From Bartonella florencae (GTDB taxonomy: Bacteria > Pseudomonadota > Alphaproteobacteria > Rhizobiales > Rhizobiaceae): DNA of 64,000 nucleotides. The DNA is taken from the NCBI RefSeq assembly GCF_000312525.1, contig NZ_HE997451.1, forward strand, positions 402,178 through 466,177. The letters run 5' to 3'. Positions 1 through 11,213 of this stretch are shown here, piece after piece; position 1 is the stretch's first letter; every line of letters begins with the position of its first letter. Under the pieces are notes generated by a model. The model saw nothing but the letters and a program-made list of their open reading frames with translations. It made no database searches and had not been told where the DNA came from. A program made the position numbers and the translations under genes.

Positions 1-71
1 GCTCTTTGCCATTTGAGCTCTCCATTTTCCATCCAAATAAAGGACTAAGTTAAAATTAATGACTTAAAAAA

Positions 72-2156
72 TCACGCGTATTTCTTCTGAATCTCCAAAG
101 CTACAGCCGAAGGGACAGGCTCATAATGATCAAATTGCATTGTATACTGCGCACGCCCCTGACTCATCGAACGAAGAGTATTCACATAACCAAACATATT
201 CGCCAAAGGAACCATTGCATTCACAACTGTAGCAATACCACGCGCCTCAGTTCCTGAAATTTGACCACGACGCGAATTTAGATCACCAATGACATCACCA
301 ACATAATCTTCTGGAGTCACAACCTCCACCTTCATAATAGGCTCAAGAAGCTGTGCACCAGCCTTCTTTGCTCCATCACGAAAAGCTGCACGAGCGGCAA
401 TCTCAAAAGCCAACACGGAAGAATCAACATCGTGATAACCACCATCGATAAGGGTAGCCTTTACACCAAGCATAGGGAACCCTGCAAGAGGACCGGAACC
501 CATAACACTCTCAATCCCCTTCTGAACGCCAGGAATATATTCCTTGGGAACAGCACCACCAACAACTTTCGACTCAAAAACGAAATCATCACCATCATGA
601 GGCTCAAAAATAATTTTTACACGAGCGAACTGTCCAGCACCACCAGATTGCTTTTTATGCGTATAATCAATTTCCGCCATTTTGGTAATTGACTCACGGT
701 AAGCAACTTGAGGCTGCCCAATATTTGCCTCAACCTTAAACTCACGCCGCATACGATCAACAATGATATCAAGATGAAGCTCGCCCATTCCAGCTATAAT
801 GGTCTGACCAGACTCTTCATCAGATTTCACGCGAAATGAAGGATCTTCAGCAGCCAAACGATTAAGTGCAATACCCATTTTTTCCTGGTCTGCCTTTGTC
901 TTTGGCTCAATCGCAATCTCAATAACAGGCTCAGGAAAATCCATCCGCTCCAAAATAATTGGCTTTAACGGATCACAAAGAGTATCGCCCGTTGTCGTCT
1001 CCTTAAGCCCCGCAAGAGCAACAATATCACCGGCAAAGGCTTCTTCAATATCTTCACGAGAATTTGAGTGCATTTGCAACATGCGCCCCAAACGCTCTTT
1101 CTTTCTTTTTACAGTATTTTCAAGAGAAACACCCTTCTGAACCTTACCAGAATAAACACGACAAAAAGTCAAAGATCCAACAAAAGGATCATTCATAATT
1201 TTAAAAGCAAGCATAGAAAGCGGTGCATCATCCGAAGATTCACGTACTGCTTCAGACTCAGTTTTCACATCAACACCCTTAATCGCCGGAATATCAACCG
1301 GAGAAGGGAGATAAGAAACAACAGCATCCAAAAGCGGCTGCACACCCTTATTTTTAAAAGCCGTACCACAAAGAACCGGATGAAATTGAACCTCTATCGT
1401 TCCCTTACGAATAAGAGCAACAAGCTGCTCATCGGTTGGCATAACACCTTCCAAATAAGCCTCTGTTGCAGCTTCATCAACCTCAACCGCCATCTCAATG
1501 AGTTTTTCACGATACTCTTCCGCCTTTTCTTTCAAATCGGAAGGAATTTCACTCTCCACCGCCGCAGCACCAATGGAACCATCCCACTTCAACGCCTTCA
1601 TTTCAACAAGATCGACAACACCTTCAAAATCATTCTCAGCGCCAATAGGCAACTGCAAAACAAGCGCCTTAGCCCCCAATCGCGAACCAACCATTTCTAC
1701 ACTACGATAGAAATCAGCACCTATCTTGTCCATCTTATTAACAAAAACCATGCGCGGTACACGATACTTCTCAGCCTGCCGCCAGACAGTTTCCGTCTGA
1801 GGCTCCACACCAGCATTAGCATCTAGCAACGCTATCGCTCCATCAAGAACACGCAAAGAACGCTCAACCTCAATGGTAAAATCAACGTGACCTGGCGTAT
1901 CAATGATATTAAAGCGCCGCTTGCGACCATCACGCCCTTCCCAAAAAGTCGTTGTCGCAGCAGATGTAATCGTAATACCACGTTCTTGTTCTTGCTCCAT
2001 CCAATCCATTGTAGAAGCACCGTCATGGGTTTCACCAATTTTATGATTCTTACCCGTATAGAACAAAATACGCTCAGTCATAGTGGTCTTACCAGCGTCA
2101 ATATGCGCCATAATACCAAAATTACGATAATCTTCAATTTTATATTCGCGAGCCAT
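72..2156 (-). CDS. fusA: Elongation factor G
   Basis: Translational GTPase that moves tRNA and mRNA through the ribosome and helps recycle it. The 694-residue product has the usual length. The P-loop AHIDAGKT lies at residues 17-24, DTPGH at 86-90 and NKMD at 140-143, followed by the EF-G domains II to V. It is the third gene of a minus-strand str operon, 27 bases after rpsG. The start ATG opens [10 protein letters not shown], typical of alphaproteobacterial EF-G. A tuf gene is expected next but would lie outside the window; the 71 bases shown hold no gene. Confidence 0.99.
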   Translation of the reverse strand: MAREYKIEDYRNFGIMAHIDAGKTTMTERILFYTGKNHKIGETHDGASTMDWMEQEQERGITITSAATTTFWEGRDGRKRRFNIIDTPGHVDFTIEVERSLRVLDGAIALLDANAGVEPQTETVWRQAEKYRVPRMVFVNKMDKIGADFYRSVEMVGSRLGAKALVLQLPIGAENDFEGVVDLVEMKALKWDGSIGAAAVESEIPSDLKEKAEEYREKLIEMAVEVDEAATEAYLEGVMPTDEQLVALIRKGTIEVQFHPVLCGTAFKNKGVQPLLDAVVSYLPSPVDIPAIKGVDVKTESEAVRESSDDAPLSMLAFKIMNDPFVGSLTFCRVYSGKVQKGVSLENTVKRKKERLGRMLQMHSNSREDIEEAFAGDIVALAGLKETTTGDTLCDPLKPIILERMDFPEPVIEIAIEPKTKADQEKMGIALNRLAAEDPSFRVKSDEESGQTIIAGMGELHLDIIVDRMRREFKVEANIGQPQVAYRESITKMAEIDYTHKKQSGGAGQFARVKIIFEPHDGDDFVFESKVVGGAVPKEYIPGVQKGIESVMGSGPLAGFPMLGVKATLIDGGYHDVDSSVLAFEIAARAAFRDGAKKAGAQLLEPIMKVEVVTPEDYVGDVIGDLNSRRGQISGTEARGIATVVNAMVPLANMFGYVNTLRSMSQGRAQYTMQFDHYEPVPSAVALEIQKKYA

Positions 2157-2183
2157 TATACTTGCCTTAAGTTTTAAATACGC

Positions 2184-2666
<483 letters not shown>

Positions 2667-2673
2667 TCAATAA

Positions 2674-3045
2674 TTATTTTGGACGCTTTGCGCCATACTT
2701 TGAACGACGCTGTTTACGATTCTTGACACCCTGCGTATCAAGCAAACCACGAATAATGTGATAACGAACCCCCGGCAAATCCTTCACACGACCACCTCGA
2801 ATCACAACAACGGAGTGCTCTTGAAGGTTATGCCCCTCTCCAGGAATATAACCAATCACCTCAAATCCATTTGTCAAACGGACTTTAGCAACTTTTCGAA
2901 GCGCAGAATTTGGCTTCTTCGGTGTCGTCGTATACACACGCGTACAAACACCACGTTTCTGGGGATTCGACTGAAGAGCAGGAACCTTATTGCGCTTAAC
3001 AGGCACAACACGTGGCTTTCGAATCAACTGGTTTACGGTAGGCAT
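2674..3045 (-). CDS. rpsL: 30S ribosomal protein S12
   Basis: S12 is the decoding-centre protein of the 30S subunit and the classic site of streptomycin-resistance mutations. The product is 123 residues. The segment [18 protein letters not shown] carries wild-type-looking Lys at the equivalent of K43, and GVRYHIIRG is also intact. It is the first gene of the minus-strand str operon. No rpoC lies upstream here; instead there is a long spacer and the divergent xth gene. Confidence 0.99.
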   Translation of the reverse strand: MPTVNQLIRKPRVVPVKRNKVPALQSNPQKRGVCTRVYTTTPKKPNSALRKVAKVRLTNGFEVIGYIPGEGHNLQEHSVVVIRGGRVKDLPGVRYHIIRGLLDTQGVKNRKQRRSKYGAKRPK

Positions 3046-3304
3046 GCAACCTTCCTCTTTGTTTCAATCTATATTTTTACCCATTTGGGTTTTTTCTATT
3101 TTCATCTTTTCCGATAAAATCGGAGCAAACACCCAAAACCTACACACAAAATCGGGCATGACTGCAACAAACAGCTCACCCGACTACAAGCAGAGAAGGC
3201 AACGGCCTTTTGCGTTAGTATTTGCTTTTAATCTTTAAAACCTGTTTAAATGACTTTTGGATAAATCCAAAACCGTTCATCACTCTCACACCGTTCATGA
3301 GCTT

Positions 3305-3333
3305 CTAATAGCGAGAACATATGCATTCGTCAA
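3305..3333 (-). promoter_or_regulatory. Candidate sigma-70 promoter of the str operon
   Basis: Read on the minus strand there is TTGACG, a 17-base spacer and TATTAG, a good match to the housekeeping consensus. It points at rpsL and would give a 5' leader of about 250 bases. No other -35/-10 pair as good was seen in the 3046-3536 spacer. No start site has been measured. Confidence 0.55.
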
Positions 3334-3536
3334 GAACTAAACATCAGAAAGTTTTTAAAAATGAAAATAAATTAAATTTTAAGATTTCAAATTTGGCTTT
3401 TATAGGAATTATTGGTAAGGAAATCCTCATAGCAATATCGCTCTCTATAAATAAAGGATAACGACTATAGGTATAGATAAAACACTTAAACGAAGCACTT
3501 TAACCAATTGCACAGGTGTTATTTAAGGTGAACACT

Positions 3537-4319
3537 ATGAAAATAGTAACATGGAATATTGCTGGAATAAAAGCACGACATGAAACATTATATCAATGGC
3601 TACAAAAAAACCAACCCGATATAGTCTGTTTACAAGAAGTAAAAAGCACTGATGAAAATTTTCCACGTAGTGCAATTGAAGGATTAGGCTATCACATAGA
3701 AACGCATGGACAAAAAAGTTTTAATGGTGTTGCGATTCTTTCTAAAAAAACGCCTGATGAAGTTATCCGACGATTACCTGGTAATGATAATGATGAACAA
3801 ACACGTTATATTGAAGCTATTTATTCAACAAATAAAGGCGTTATTCGTGTTGCCTCACTTTATCTGCCAAATGGAAATCCTGTAAAAAGCGAAAAATATC
3901 CTTATAAAATAGAATGGATGGAGAGATTATATGCCCATACAAAATCATTGCTTTCCTATGAAGAACCTCTTGTCTTAGCTGGTGATTATAATGTCATACC
4001 TACCCCTCTGGATGCAAAGAATCCTCAAGAGTGGGATCATGATGCCTTATTTCTCCCCCAAACAAGACAAGCATTTCAGCGCATTCTTCATTTAGGCCTT
4101 TATGACGCTATTCGTAATGTTACAGATACCCCCTCATTCAGCTTCTGGGATTTTCAAGCTGGTGCATGGCAAAAAAATAACGGGATTCGTATTGATCACT
4201 TACTCTTATCACCAGAAGCTGTCGATCAACTTATTTGCGCTTATAGCCAAATAGAGGTAAGAGGATATCAAAAACCATCGGATCATACTCCTGTTTGGGC
4301 TCACTTTAACTTCAGTTAA
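3537..4319 (+). CDS. xth: Exodeoxyribonuclease III (AP endonuclease)
   Basis: Exonuclease-endonuclease-phosphatase family DNA repair enzyme that cuts at abasic sites and trims 3' ends. Visible family residues are WN at 6-7, the metal-binding Glu in CLQEVK at about residue 34, GDYNV in the middle and the C-terminal SDHTPVW with the catalytic Asp-His pair. I chose the ATG at 3537, with AAGGTG seven bases upstream, over a GTG at 3516, because family members begin MKIVTWN. That gives 260 residues. It is a single gene, divergent from rpsL. Confidence 0.95.
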   Translation: MKIVTWNIAGIKARHETLYQWLQKNQPDIVCLQEVKSTDENFPRSAIEGLGYHIETHGQKSFNGVAILSKKTPDEVIRRLPGNDNDEQTRYIEAIYSTNKGVIRVASLYLPNGNPVKSEKYPYKIEWMERLYAHTKSLLSYEEPLVLAGDYNVIPTPLDAKNPQEWDHDALFLPQTRQAFQRILHLGLYDAIRNVTDTPSFSFWDFQAGAWQKNNGIRIDHLLLSPEAVDQLICAYSQIEVRGYQKPSDHTPVWAHFNFS

Positions 4320-4450
4320 GAAAGAAAATACTTAAATTTTATTAAAATAAAAAAATATCCCACCTAGAATATAAATATGCTACACGATTCACAAAACAAT
4401 ATATCTTAAGTAATAAAAAAGCGAGAAATCGTATTTGAATGGAGGACCTA

Positions 4451-5356
4451 ATGAAAAAATCACTATTAATGTTTATTGCAGCAATAACCCTTGGGCTAAC
4501 AAATATTGCCTATGCTGAGAATGATACACTTGAAAAAATAAAAAGAACGGGAGAAATCACCTTAGGTGTCCGTGAATCATCAGGTTTAGCCTATGCCCTT
4601 GGTAATGACAAATATGTAGGTTTCCACACAGAAATGGCAGAGCGTATTATTGACGATATTTCAAAAAAAATTGGTAAGCCAATCAAAATTCATTATCTCC
4701 CCATCACCTCACAAAATAGAATTCCTTTATTGAAAAATAGTACTTATGATTTTGAGTGTGGCTCAACAACAAATAATGTTGCCCGTAGTAAAGAAGCTGC
4801 ATTTGCTTATACCACTTATGTAGAAGAAGTCCGAATTGCCGTAAAGAAAAACTCTAACATTAAATCTCTTGCCGATTTAAATGGCAAAACAGTGGCTACT
4901 ACCACCGGTACAACGTCTGTTCAGCTTATTCGTAAAAATAAACGCGCCAAAAACATTCACTTTAATGTTGTGAAAGGTAAAGATCACGGAGACAGTTTCT
5001 TATTATTAGAATCTGGTCGCGCAGATGCATTTGTTATGGATGCTTCGATTATTGCTGGGCATATCGCCAAATCGAAGAATCCATCCGATTACGTTATCCT
5101 TGATGCCGTACTTTCAGTCGAACCCATCGCTTGTATGCTGCGATTAGATGACAAAAACCTTGAACAAGCCATCAACGATAGTATCGTGCGCCAAATCAAG
5201 GACGAATCACTTGAAAAGCTTTATGATAAATGGTTTATGAAACCAACTCCCCCTGCCAATACTATTATTAATCTTCCCTTATCTAAAGCAACAAAATATG
5301 CTTGGGAACATCCAAATAATAAGCCTCGCGAAGACTACACAAAAGGTAATTTGTAG
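4451..5356 (+). CDS. gltI: Glutamate/aspartate ABC transporter, periplasmic binding protein
   Basis: Solute-binding protein delivering acidic amino acids to the GltJK permease in the inner membrane. The N-terminus MKKSLLMFIAAITLGLTN followed by AYA is a signal peptide. The body matches E. coli GltI closely, including PITSQNRIPLL, DFECGSTTNN and KDHGDSF. The ATG at 4451 is chosen because GGAGG lies just before it; a longer ATG at 4439 has no such site. It is the first gene of gltI-gltJ-gltK-gltL. A strong hairpin follows it and could raise its level over the permease genes. Confidence 0.93.
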   Translation: MKKSLLMFIAAITLGLTNIAYAENDTLEKIKRTGEITLGVRESSGLAYALGNDKYVGFHTEMAERIIDDISKKIGKPIKIHYLPITSQNRIPLLKNSTYDFECGSTTNNVARSKEAAFAYTTYVEEVRIAVKKNSNIKSLADLNGKTVATTTGTTSVQLIRKNKRAKNIHFNVVKGKDHGDSFLLLESGRADAFVMDASIIAGHIAKSKNPSDYVILDAVLSVEPIACMLRLDDKNLEQAINDSIVRQIKDESLEKLYDKWFMKPTPPANTIINLPLSKATKYAWEHPNNKPREDYTKGNL

Positions 5357-5369
5357 AGTTTTAAAAAAT

Positions 5370-5399
5370 AACCACACTCTTTGAAAATTGAGTGTGGTT
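5370..5399 (+). terminator. Hairpin between gltI and gltJ
   Basis: Ten-base perfect stem AACCACACTC / GAGTGTGGTT with a ten-base loop, followed by CTGTTTT. It lies 14 bases after the gltI stop. It could be a leaky terminator or a stabilising 3' hairpin, the usual arrangement that keeps binding-protein mRNA in excess of permease mRNA. Confidence 0.65.
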
Positions 5400-5494
5400 C
5401 TGTTTTAGTTCGTTTTTTAATAATTTATTATATGTAAATACGAACGATTTATTTTTCTGTTTTAAAGATAACGAAATTTAGGAAATATCAATTA

Positions 5495-6247
5495 ATGGAC
5501 TTTTCTTTCCTTTGTACAGATGATCTTAATCAAACATTTGTGGCTGGATGTCTGGGAACTCCCGGTGTGAGTCATACCTATTTAGATACACTACTTGATG
5601 GCTTTAAAAATACAATTATATTATCCTTCTCTTCATTGATCTTAGCGATATTTTTTGGCATCATTATAGGGACAATGCGCACTCTCCCCAGCACTTCCAT
5701 GATCCGTCGCTTATTGCGAGTTATTGGAGGAATATGGGTAGAAATCATGCGTAACATTCCTTTGCTTGTACAAATATTTTTATGGTACTTTGTTGTACCT
5801 AAAATTTATCCACCAGTGATGAACTTTTCACCTATTCTTTTAATAACATGTGCCTTAGGATTTTTTACATCCGCTCGTATTGCAGAACAGGTTCGCTCAG
5901 GTATTGAGGCGATTCCTTCTGGGCAGCGTTACGCAGCTATGGCAATGGGATTTACCACCTATCAAGTTTACCGCTATATCGTATTACCCCGTGCTATACG
6001 TACAATCATGCCCCCACTTACTTCAGAAGCAATGGGAATTGTAAAAAATTCATCTGTAGCATTTGCTGTTTCAATAAATGAATTGATGCAATTTCAATAT
6101 CAAACGATTGAAGAAGTAAGTCATGTTTATGAAAACTATCTGATCATCACGATTCTTTATATTCTTATAGCTTTATTTGTATTTATCATTATGACGATAA
6201 TTGAACAAATGCTCAAAATTCCCAATTTTCAAACAAAGGAACATTGA
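5495..6247 (+). CDS. gltJ: Glutamate/aspartate ABC transporter permease GltJ
   Basis: Inner-membrane permease of the polar amino acid family, 250 residues. After an N-terminal segment that may lie in the periplasm come several membrane helices. The cytoplasmic EAA loop that contacts the ATPase is around residues 135-165 (AEQVRSGIEAIPSGQRYAAM). WVEIMRNIPLLVQIFLWYF is also a family signature. It is 138 bases after gltI, with the hairpin between, and its stop is next to the gltK start. Confidence 0.92.
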   Translation: MDFSFLCTDDLNQTFVAGCLGTPGVSHTYLDTLLDGFKNTIILSFSSLILAIFFGIIIGTMRTLPSTSMIRRLLRVIGGIWVEIMRNIPLLVQIFLWYFVVPKIYPPVMNFSPILLITCALGFFTSARIAEQVRSGIEAIPSGQRYAAMAMGFTTYQVYRYIVLPRAIRTIMPPLTSEAMGIVKNSSVAFAVSINELMQFQYQTIEEVSHVYENYLIITILYILIALFVFIIMTIIEQMLKIPNFQTKEH

Positions 6248-6249
6248 AT

Positions 6250-6966
6250 ATGATAAATTTCATAACTTCCCAGTTTGGATTTTCTTCTCCTTTCAATTTT
6301 TCAGATTTTGATTTTTCGTTTTTTACTTTTGATATATTCTACTCTTATATTCTATCAGGTTTACTTTTTAGTGTTTTCCTAACCCTCTTTGCAACGATAT
6401 TAGGACTTATTTTTGGCACACTCTTAGCAATAATGCGGGTCTCTTCTATAAGTCTGCTTTCTTGGCTTGCAATAATTTACATAACGGCCATGCGTTCGAT
6501 ACCACTTGTTATGGTTATCTTATGGTTTTTTGTGCTTTTACCTTTCCTAACAGGAACATCAATCGGTGCAAATAAATCAGCACTCATTACCTTTACTGCA
6601 TTTGAAACCGCTTATTTTGCTGAAATTATGCGTGCCGGTATAAATTCTGTTTCACAAGGGCAAAAACACGCAGGACAAGCCCTTGGGATGACATATTGGC
6701 AAAATATGTACATTGTCATTCTTCCTCAAGCCTTCAGAGACATGCTGCCAGTTTTTTTAACACAAGTTATTATTCTCTTTCAGGATACAACACTTGTTTA
6801 TGCAATTAGTGGCAATAGCCTCTTGAATGGTTTTGATATTGTTGCTAACAACTTTGGCGTGAAGCAAGAAGCTTATGTGTTAGCAGCTATTTTCTATTTT
6901 GTGATCTGTTTTACACTGTCGCAGATAGTCTTGTATCTACAGAAAAAAATATCTATTATCCGCTAA
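6250..6966 (+). CDS. gltK: Glutamate/aspartate ABC transporter permease GltK
   Basis: Second permease subunit, pairing with GltJ. It has the HisM-type signature [18 protein letters not shown] and an EAA loop near [21 protein letters not shown] use the ATG at 6250, preceded by AAAGGA, rather than an in-frame TTG at 6244 that overlaps the gltJ stop. That gives 238 residues. The N-terminus is unusually rich in Phe and Ser before the first membrane helix. Confidence 0.92.
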   Translation: MINFITSQFGFSSPFNFSDFDFSFFTFDIFYSYILSGLLFSVFLTLFATILGLIFGTLLAIMRVSSISLLSWLAIIYITAMRSIPLVMVILWFFVLLPFLTGTSIGANKSALITFTAFETAYFAEIMRAGINSVSQGQKHAGQALGMTYWQNMYIVILPQAFRDMLPVFLTQVIILFQDTTLVYAISGNSLLNGFDIVANNFGVKQEAYVLAAIFYFVICFTLSQIVLYLQKKISIIR

Positions 6967-6977
6967 CAGGAAAAAAA

Positions 6978-7724
6978 ATGTCTACGCATATGATCGAAAT
7001 AAAAAATGTTTCTAATTGGTATGGTGAAATTAACGTTCTTAAAGATTGCACAACCAGTATAAACAAAGGGGAAGTTGTTGTAGTTTGTGGACCATCAGGC
7101 TCAGGAAAATCAACCCTGATTAAAACAATTAATGCTCTTGTTCCTTTTCAAAAAGGTGAAATCTGGATTGATGGAACACCGGTTCATTCAAAAAAAACGA
7201 ATCTGCCTAAATTGCGCAGCCATGTAGGAATGGTATTTCAACACTTTGAGCTTTTCCCACATTTATCCGTCACGGAAAATTTAACAATTGCACAAATTAA
7301 AGTCTTAAAGCGCAGCAAAAAAGAAGCGCTCGAGCGTGGTTTGTTGTATCTTGAGCGTGTTGGACTCATCGAACATAAAAATAAATATCCGGGACAACTT
7401 TCTGGGGGACAACAACAACGTGTTGCTATTGCCCGCGCCTTAACCATGGATCCACTCGTTATGCTCTTTGATGAACCAACATCTGCTCTAGATCCTGAAA
7501 TGGTAGGTGAAGTGTTAGATGTTATGATCAGCTTAGCAGAGGAAGGTATGACAATGATGTGTGTAACGCATGAAATGGGGTTCGCCCAAAAAGTATCCGA
7601 ACGTGTTATTTTTATGGATCAAGGAAAAATTCTTGAAGACTGTTCATCTAAAGAGTTCTTTTCTAATCCGCAATCCAGAACACCACGTGCACAAGACTTT
7701 TTGTCCAAAATCCTTAACCATTAA
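6978..7724 (+). CDS. gltL: Glutamate/aspartate ABC transporter ATP-binding protein
   Basis: ABC ATPase energising the GltIJK importer, 248 residues. Walker [10 protein letters not shown] is at about residues 38-46, the signature LSGGQQQR and Walker [14 protein letters not shown] are intact, and the switch histidine is in CVTHEMGFA. It starts 11 bases after gltK. Last gene of the operon; nothing downstream continues it. Confidence 0.95.
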   Translation: MSTHMIEIKNVSNWYGEINVLKDCTTSINKGEVVVVCGPSGSGKSTLIKTINALVPFQKGEIWIDGTPVHSKKTNLPKLRSHVGMVFQHFELFPHLSVTENLTIAQIKVLKRSKKEALERGLLYLERVGLIEHKNKYPGQLSGGQQQRVAIARALTMDPLVMLFDEPTSALDPEMVGEVLDVMISLAEEGMTMMCVTHEMGFAQKVSERVIFMDQGKILEDCSSKEFFSNPQSRTPRAQDFLSKILNH

Positions 7725-7831
7725 TCATCATATTACAAAAAAAATCTATTTTTATAGCACCTAGACATAAGAATTGAAGCTCTGTTCTTGAATCACTTAA
7801 AAAACGCTATAGAAAAAGATCCCCAAAATTA

Positions 7832-8253
7832 TTATTTTATAATATTAGGAAGTAGAGATATTGCAACACATCTTTTAGATTCATTGCAAATGTCGGAAAT
7901 GTATTCTTTAGGACCAATCCAATTTCTGTCTTTCACCTTCACTTTTTATAGGCTACAATTAGCATGGTTGTACCGCCAATGATTTCTCCTTCCTAAACTA
8001 GTATATTTCCAAATATTTTTTGGGTGGAAGAATTTCCTTTTCTTGCTAAAAGCTAAAATTACCATACTACTTTTGTACAAGTCTTTTTCTCTTCTGCATT
8101 TAAAAATGTTATTTGTTGCATATACTGCGGTTTTGGAAGATCATTATTCACACCGTACAAAGATGAGCAGTCTTTCCCATAATTTAAAGCCCATTCATTA
8201 TCAAAAAATCTCCCCTTTGTTTTAGTTTCATTGTGGGAGCTATCAGAATTTTT
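7832..8253 (-). pseudogene. Decayed minus-strand gene of unknown function
   Basis: The 610 bases between gltL and valS hold no intact gene. On the minus strand, 8059-8253 reads open for 64 codons to a TAA, with protein-like text such as FDNEWALNYGKDCSSLYG and TFLNAEEKKTCTKVVW. At 7832-7945 a second block of 37 codons reads KDRNWIGPKEYISDICNE. They lie in different frames with stops between, as expected of one gene broken by frameshifts. The composition suggests a former exported or Cys-containing protein, but I do not recognise the family. Short plus-strand frames over the same bases look like noise. Confidence 0.4.
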
Positions 8254-8334
8254 TTAATATGGATCTTAAATTTTTTTCGGTAAGCAAAACAAGAATATGA
8301 AATATTCACAAAAGAAACAGAATAAAAATAGCAA

Positions 8335-11058
8335 TCACGCCAATCGTTCTAAAGCAACAGATATTTTCTTTTGTGCAGCACGCAATTCCATAACCCTATT
8401 ACGCTCAGCCTCAATAATTTCCGATCTTGCATTTGCTATAAATTTAGGATTGTCTAACTTAATTGATATTTTTTCAATATCCTGTTCGATTTTGTGAACA
8501 TCTTTCATTAAACGAGCACGTTCAGCCTGCAAATCAATCAATTGTCCCAACGGTAAACAAAGAATTGCCTCTCCAAAAATCATTTGTGCCGAGGTAGCTG
8601 GAACTTTATCAGAAAAATCAATTATTTCAATACGTGCTAATTTTTTAAGCAGAGCATCATAACGTTGCACACGCTTTTGCGTCAATTCTCCCCCCTCTAC
8701 AATAACAAGGGGTGCGAACGTAGCAGCTGGAACGTTCATTTCAAAACGCACAGAACGAATCTCACTAACAACATCAATAAGCCAATTAATATCAGCAGCG
8801 GCTTCTTCATCTACAAACATCTCTTTTGGCCATGATACCAATGCCAACATATCTTTACGCTTCATACTTGGAGTTTCTGTAAGAGCCCACAACTCCTCTG
8901 TCATATGAGGCATAAAAGGGTGAAGAAGCTTATAAACTTCATCCAAAACCCAAGCAGTACACGCCTGAGCCTCACTTTTAGCATCCTCATTGGAGCCTTG
9001 AAATACCGGTTTAAGAAGTTCAAGATACCAATCACATAATGTATTCCAAATAAAGCGATAAAGTGCGCTAGCAGACTCATTAAACTTATAGTTTTCAATA
9101 CCAGTGGTCACTGCTGAAACAGTTTTAGAGAGCTCTGTTAAAATCCAACGATTAAGCGCAAGTTTTGCTTTCTCAGGTCTAAAGGTTGGATCATGCTTAA
9201 CACCGTTCATCTGCGCAAATCGGGTAGCATTCCACAATTTAGTAGCAAAATTACGATAACCTGCAATACGGGAAGGATCAAGTTTAACATCACGCCCCTG
9301 GGCTGCCATAATAGCCAAAGTAAAACGAAGAGCATCTGCACTATATTGATCAATGAGTTCCAATGGATCAATGATATTCCCCTTCGATTTTGACATTTTT
9401 GCCCCCTTCTGATCTCGAACGAGAGCATGCACATAGACCGTTGGAAAAGGAACCTCACCCAAAAAGTGCAGTCCCATCATCATCATACGCGCAACCCAGA
9501 AAAAGATAATATCAAACCCTGTTACCGATAGAGATGTTGGATAAAATGTTGCTAATTCAGTTGTTTTATTTGGCCAGCCTAATGTTGAAAAAGGCCAAAG
9601 AGCAGATGAAAACCATGTATCTAAAACATCTTGATCACGAATTAATTCGACCACTTCACCATAATGAGAAAAAGCTGAAGCGAAAGCTTCTTCTTCAGTT
9701 CTTTCAACAAAAACCTTGCCATCAGGGCCATACCAAGCCGGTATCTGATGCCCCCACCATAATTGACGCGAAATGCACCAAGGTTGAATATTTTTCATCC
9801 AATTGAAATAGGTTTTCTTCCAATTATCAGGAACAAATTGCGTTTTTCCTTGATGAACAGCCTCTATCGCTGGCTTTGCTAATTCAGCAGCATGAACATA
9901 CCATTGATCTGTCAGGAATGGTTCAATAGGCACCCCACTGCGATCACCATGAGGAACCGTGTGTGGATGATCATCGACTGCTGCTAGATATCCTCTCTCT
10001 TCCATTAAAGCAACAATCCGATTTCGCGCAATAAAACGATCCGATTGATTTAAGTTTTCCACCAACTGCTCTAATTCGTCAGATAAAGTTAAACCATCAA
10101 AGAATGCTTCATTCTCGCGGAGAGAAACCTCCGCTGTTTTGGTAAAAATATTGATTAAGCGCAGTTGGTGGCGTTGTCCTACTTCAAAATCGTTAAAGTC
10201 ATGTGCAGGTGTAATTTTAACAGCACCACTGCCTGCCTCTGGATCTGCATAAGCATCACCAACAATCAATAACCTACGACCAACAAGCGGCAAAAGCGCA
10301 TGTTGACCTATAAGATTTTTATAACGATCATCTTCGGGATTAACCGCAATTCCGGTATCACCAAGCATTGTCTCTGGCCGTGTTGTTGCCACTGTTATAA
10401 AAGTTGTCGCATCATTTGGGTTAAAAACTTTACCTTCAAGCGGATATCTAAAATGCCACAAATAGCCTTTGACTTCTTTTTGTTCAACTTCAAGATCTGA
10501 AATAGCCGTTAACAATTTAGGATCCCAATTAACAAGGCGTTTATCCTTATATATCAATCCTTCCTTATAAAGCGTGACAAAAACTTCACGAACAGCTTGA
10601 GACAAACCTTCATCCATTGTGAACCGTTCACGCGACCAATCACATGAAACACCAAGACGGCGTAGTTGATTGGCAATAACTCCTCCAGTTTTGTGACGCC
10701 ACTCCCAAATACGCTCAACAAATTTTTCTCTACCCATTTCTTGACGGGTTGGTTCTCCATGCTCTGCAAGTTGACGCTCAACAACCATTTGCGTAGCAAT
10801 CCCTGCATGATCCATACCAGGTTGCCATAAGACATTTTTACCGCGCATACGCTGGAATCTGACCACAATATCCTGAATTGTTGTATTCAGTGCATGTCCC
10901 ATATGAAGTGAGCCTGTAACATTGGGAGGTGGAAGCATCACGCAAAAAGGCTCCGCATCACTTTTTGACTCTACTCCCGCTTCAAAAGCACCACGAGCCT
11001 CCCATCTCTTTGCAACCCGTCGCTCTATAGAAGCAGCATCATAGTTTTTTTCTAACAT
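8335..11058 (-). CDS. valS: Valyl-tRNA synthetase
   Basis: Class I aminoacyl-tRNA synthetase charging tRNA-Val, with an editing domain against threonine. The HIGH-type motif is HMGH at residues 52-55 (PPPNVTGSLHMGHAL) and the KMSKS loop GAKMSKSKGN is present. The C-terminal coiled coil (LIDLQAERARLMKDVHKIEQ) completes it. The ATG at 11058 (MLEKNYDAAS) fits the family start and gives 907 residues; an upstream in-frame ATG at 11091 would add 11 unlikely residues. It lies 155 bases after popZ on the same strand. Confidence 0.98.
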   Translation of the reverse strand: MLEKNYDAASIERRVAKRWEARGAFEAGVESKSDAEPFCVMLPPPNVTGSLHMGHALNTTIQDIVVRFQRMRGKNVLWQPGMDHAGIATQMVVERQLAEHGEPTRQEMGREKFVERIWEWRHKTGGVIANQLRRLGVSCDWSRERFTMDEGLSQAVREVFVTLYKEGLIYKDKRLVNWDPKLLTAISDLEVEQKEVKGYLWHFRYPLEGKVFNPNDATTFITVATTRPETMLGDTGIAVNPEDDRYKNLIGQHALLPLVGRRLLIVGDAYADPEAGSGAVKITPAHDFNDFEVGQRHQLRLINIFTKTAEVSLRENEAFFDGLTLSDELEQLVENLNQSDRFIARNRIVALMEERGYLAAVDDHPHTVPHGDRSGVPIEPFLTDQWYVHAAELAKPAIEAVHQGKTQFVPDNWKKTYFNWMKNIQPWCISRQLWWGHQIPAWYGPDGKVFVERTEEEAFASAFSHYGEVVELIRDQDVLDTWFSSALWPFSTLGWPNKTTELATFYPTSLSVTGFDIIFFWVARMMMMGLHFLGEVPFPTVYVHALVRDQKGAKMSKSKGNIIDPLELIDQYSADALRFTLAIMAAQGRDVKLDPSRIAGYRNFATKLWNATRFAQMNGVKHDPTFRPEKAKLALNRWILTELSKTVSAVTTGIENYKFNESASALYRFIWNTLCDWYLELLKPVFQGSNEDAKSEAQACTAWVLDEVYKLLHPFMPHMTEELWALTETPSMKRKDMLALVSWPKEMFVDEEAAADINWLIDVVSEIRSVRFEMNVPAATFAPLVIVEGGELTQKRVQRYDALLKKLARIEIIDFSDKVPATSAQMIFGEAILCLPLGQLIDLQAERARLMKDVHKIEQDIEKISIKLDNPKFIANARSEIIEAERNRVMELRAAQKKISVALERLA

Positions 11059-11213
11059 TTTACTCACCCATAACGCCGCTGAAAAATGCAATATATGCTC
11101 TCAAATGTGATCATATTATCTACAAGCTTCACTGACTTATATTGCGCCTGCAAAGCTGCAAGAGCTCTCATAAAATAAAATGGAAATCACAAAAATAATA
11201 AGAAAATAAACAA

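Noticed and set aside
432-2177. Several long plus-strand open frames inside fusA
   Set aside because: They run antisense through a fully conserved EF-G gene, have no ribosome sites and read as low-complexity Asn/Thr/Arg-rich text.
7788-8225. Short plus-strand frames between gltL and valS
   Set aside because: They are antisense to blocks that read better as a decayed minus-strand gene, and lack ribosome sites.
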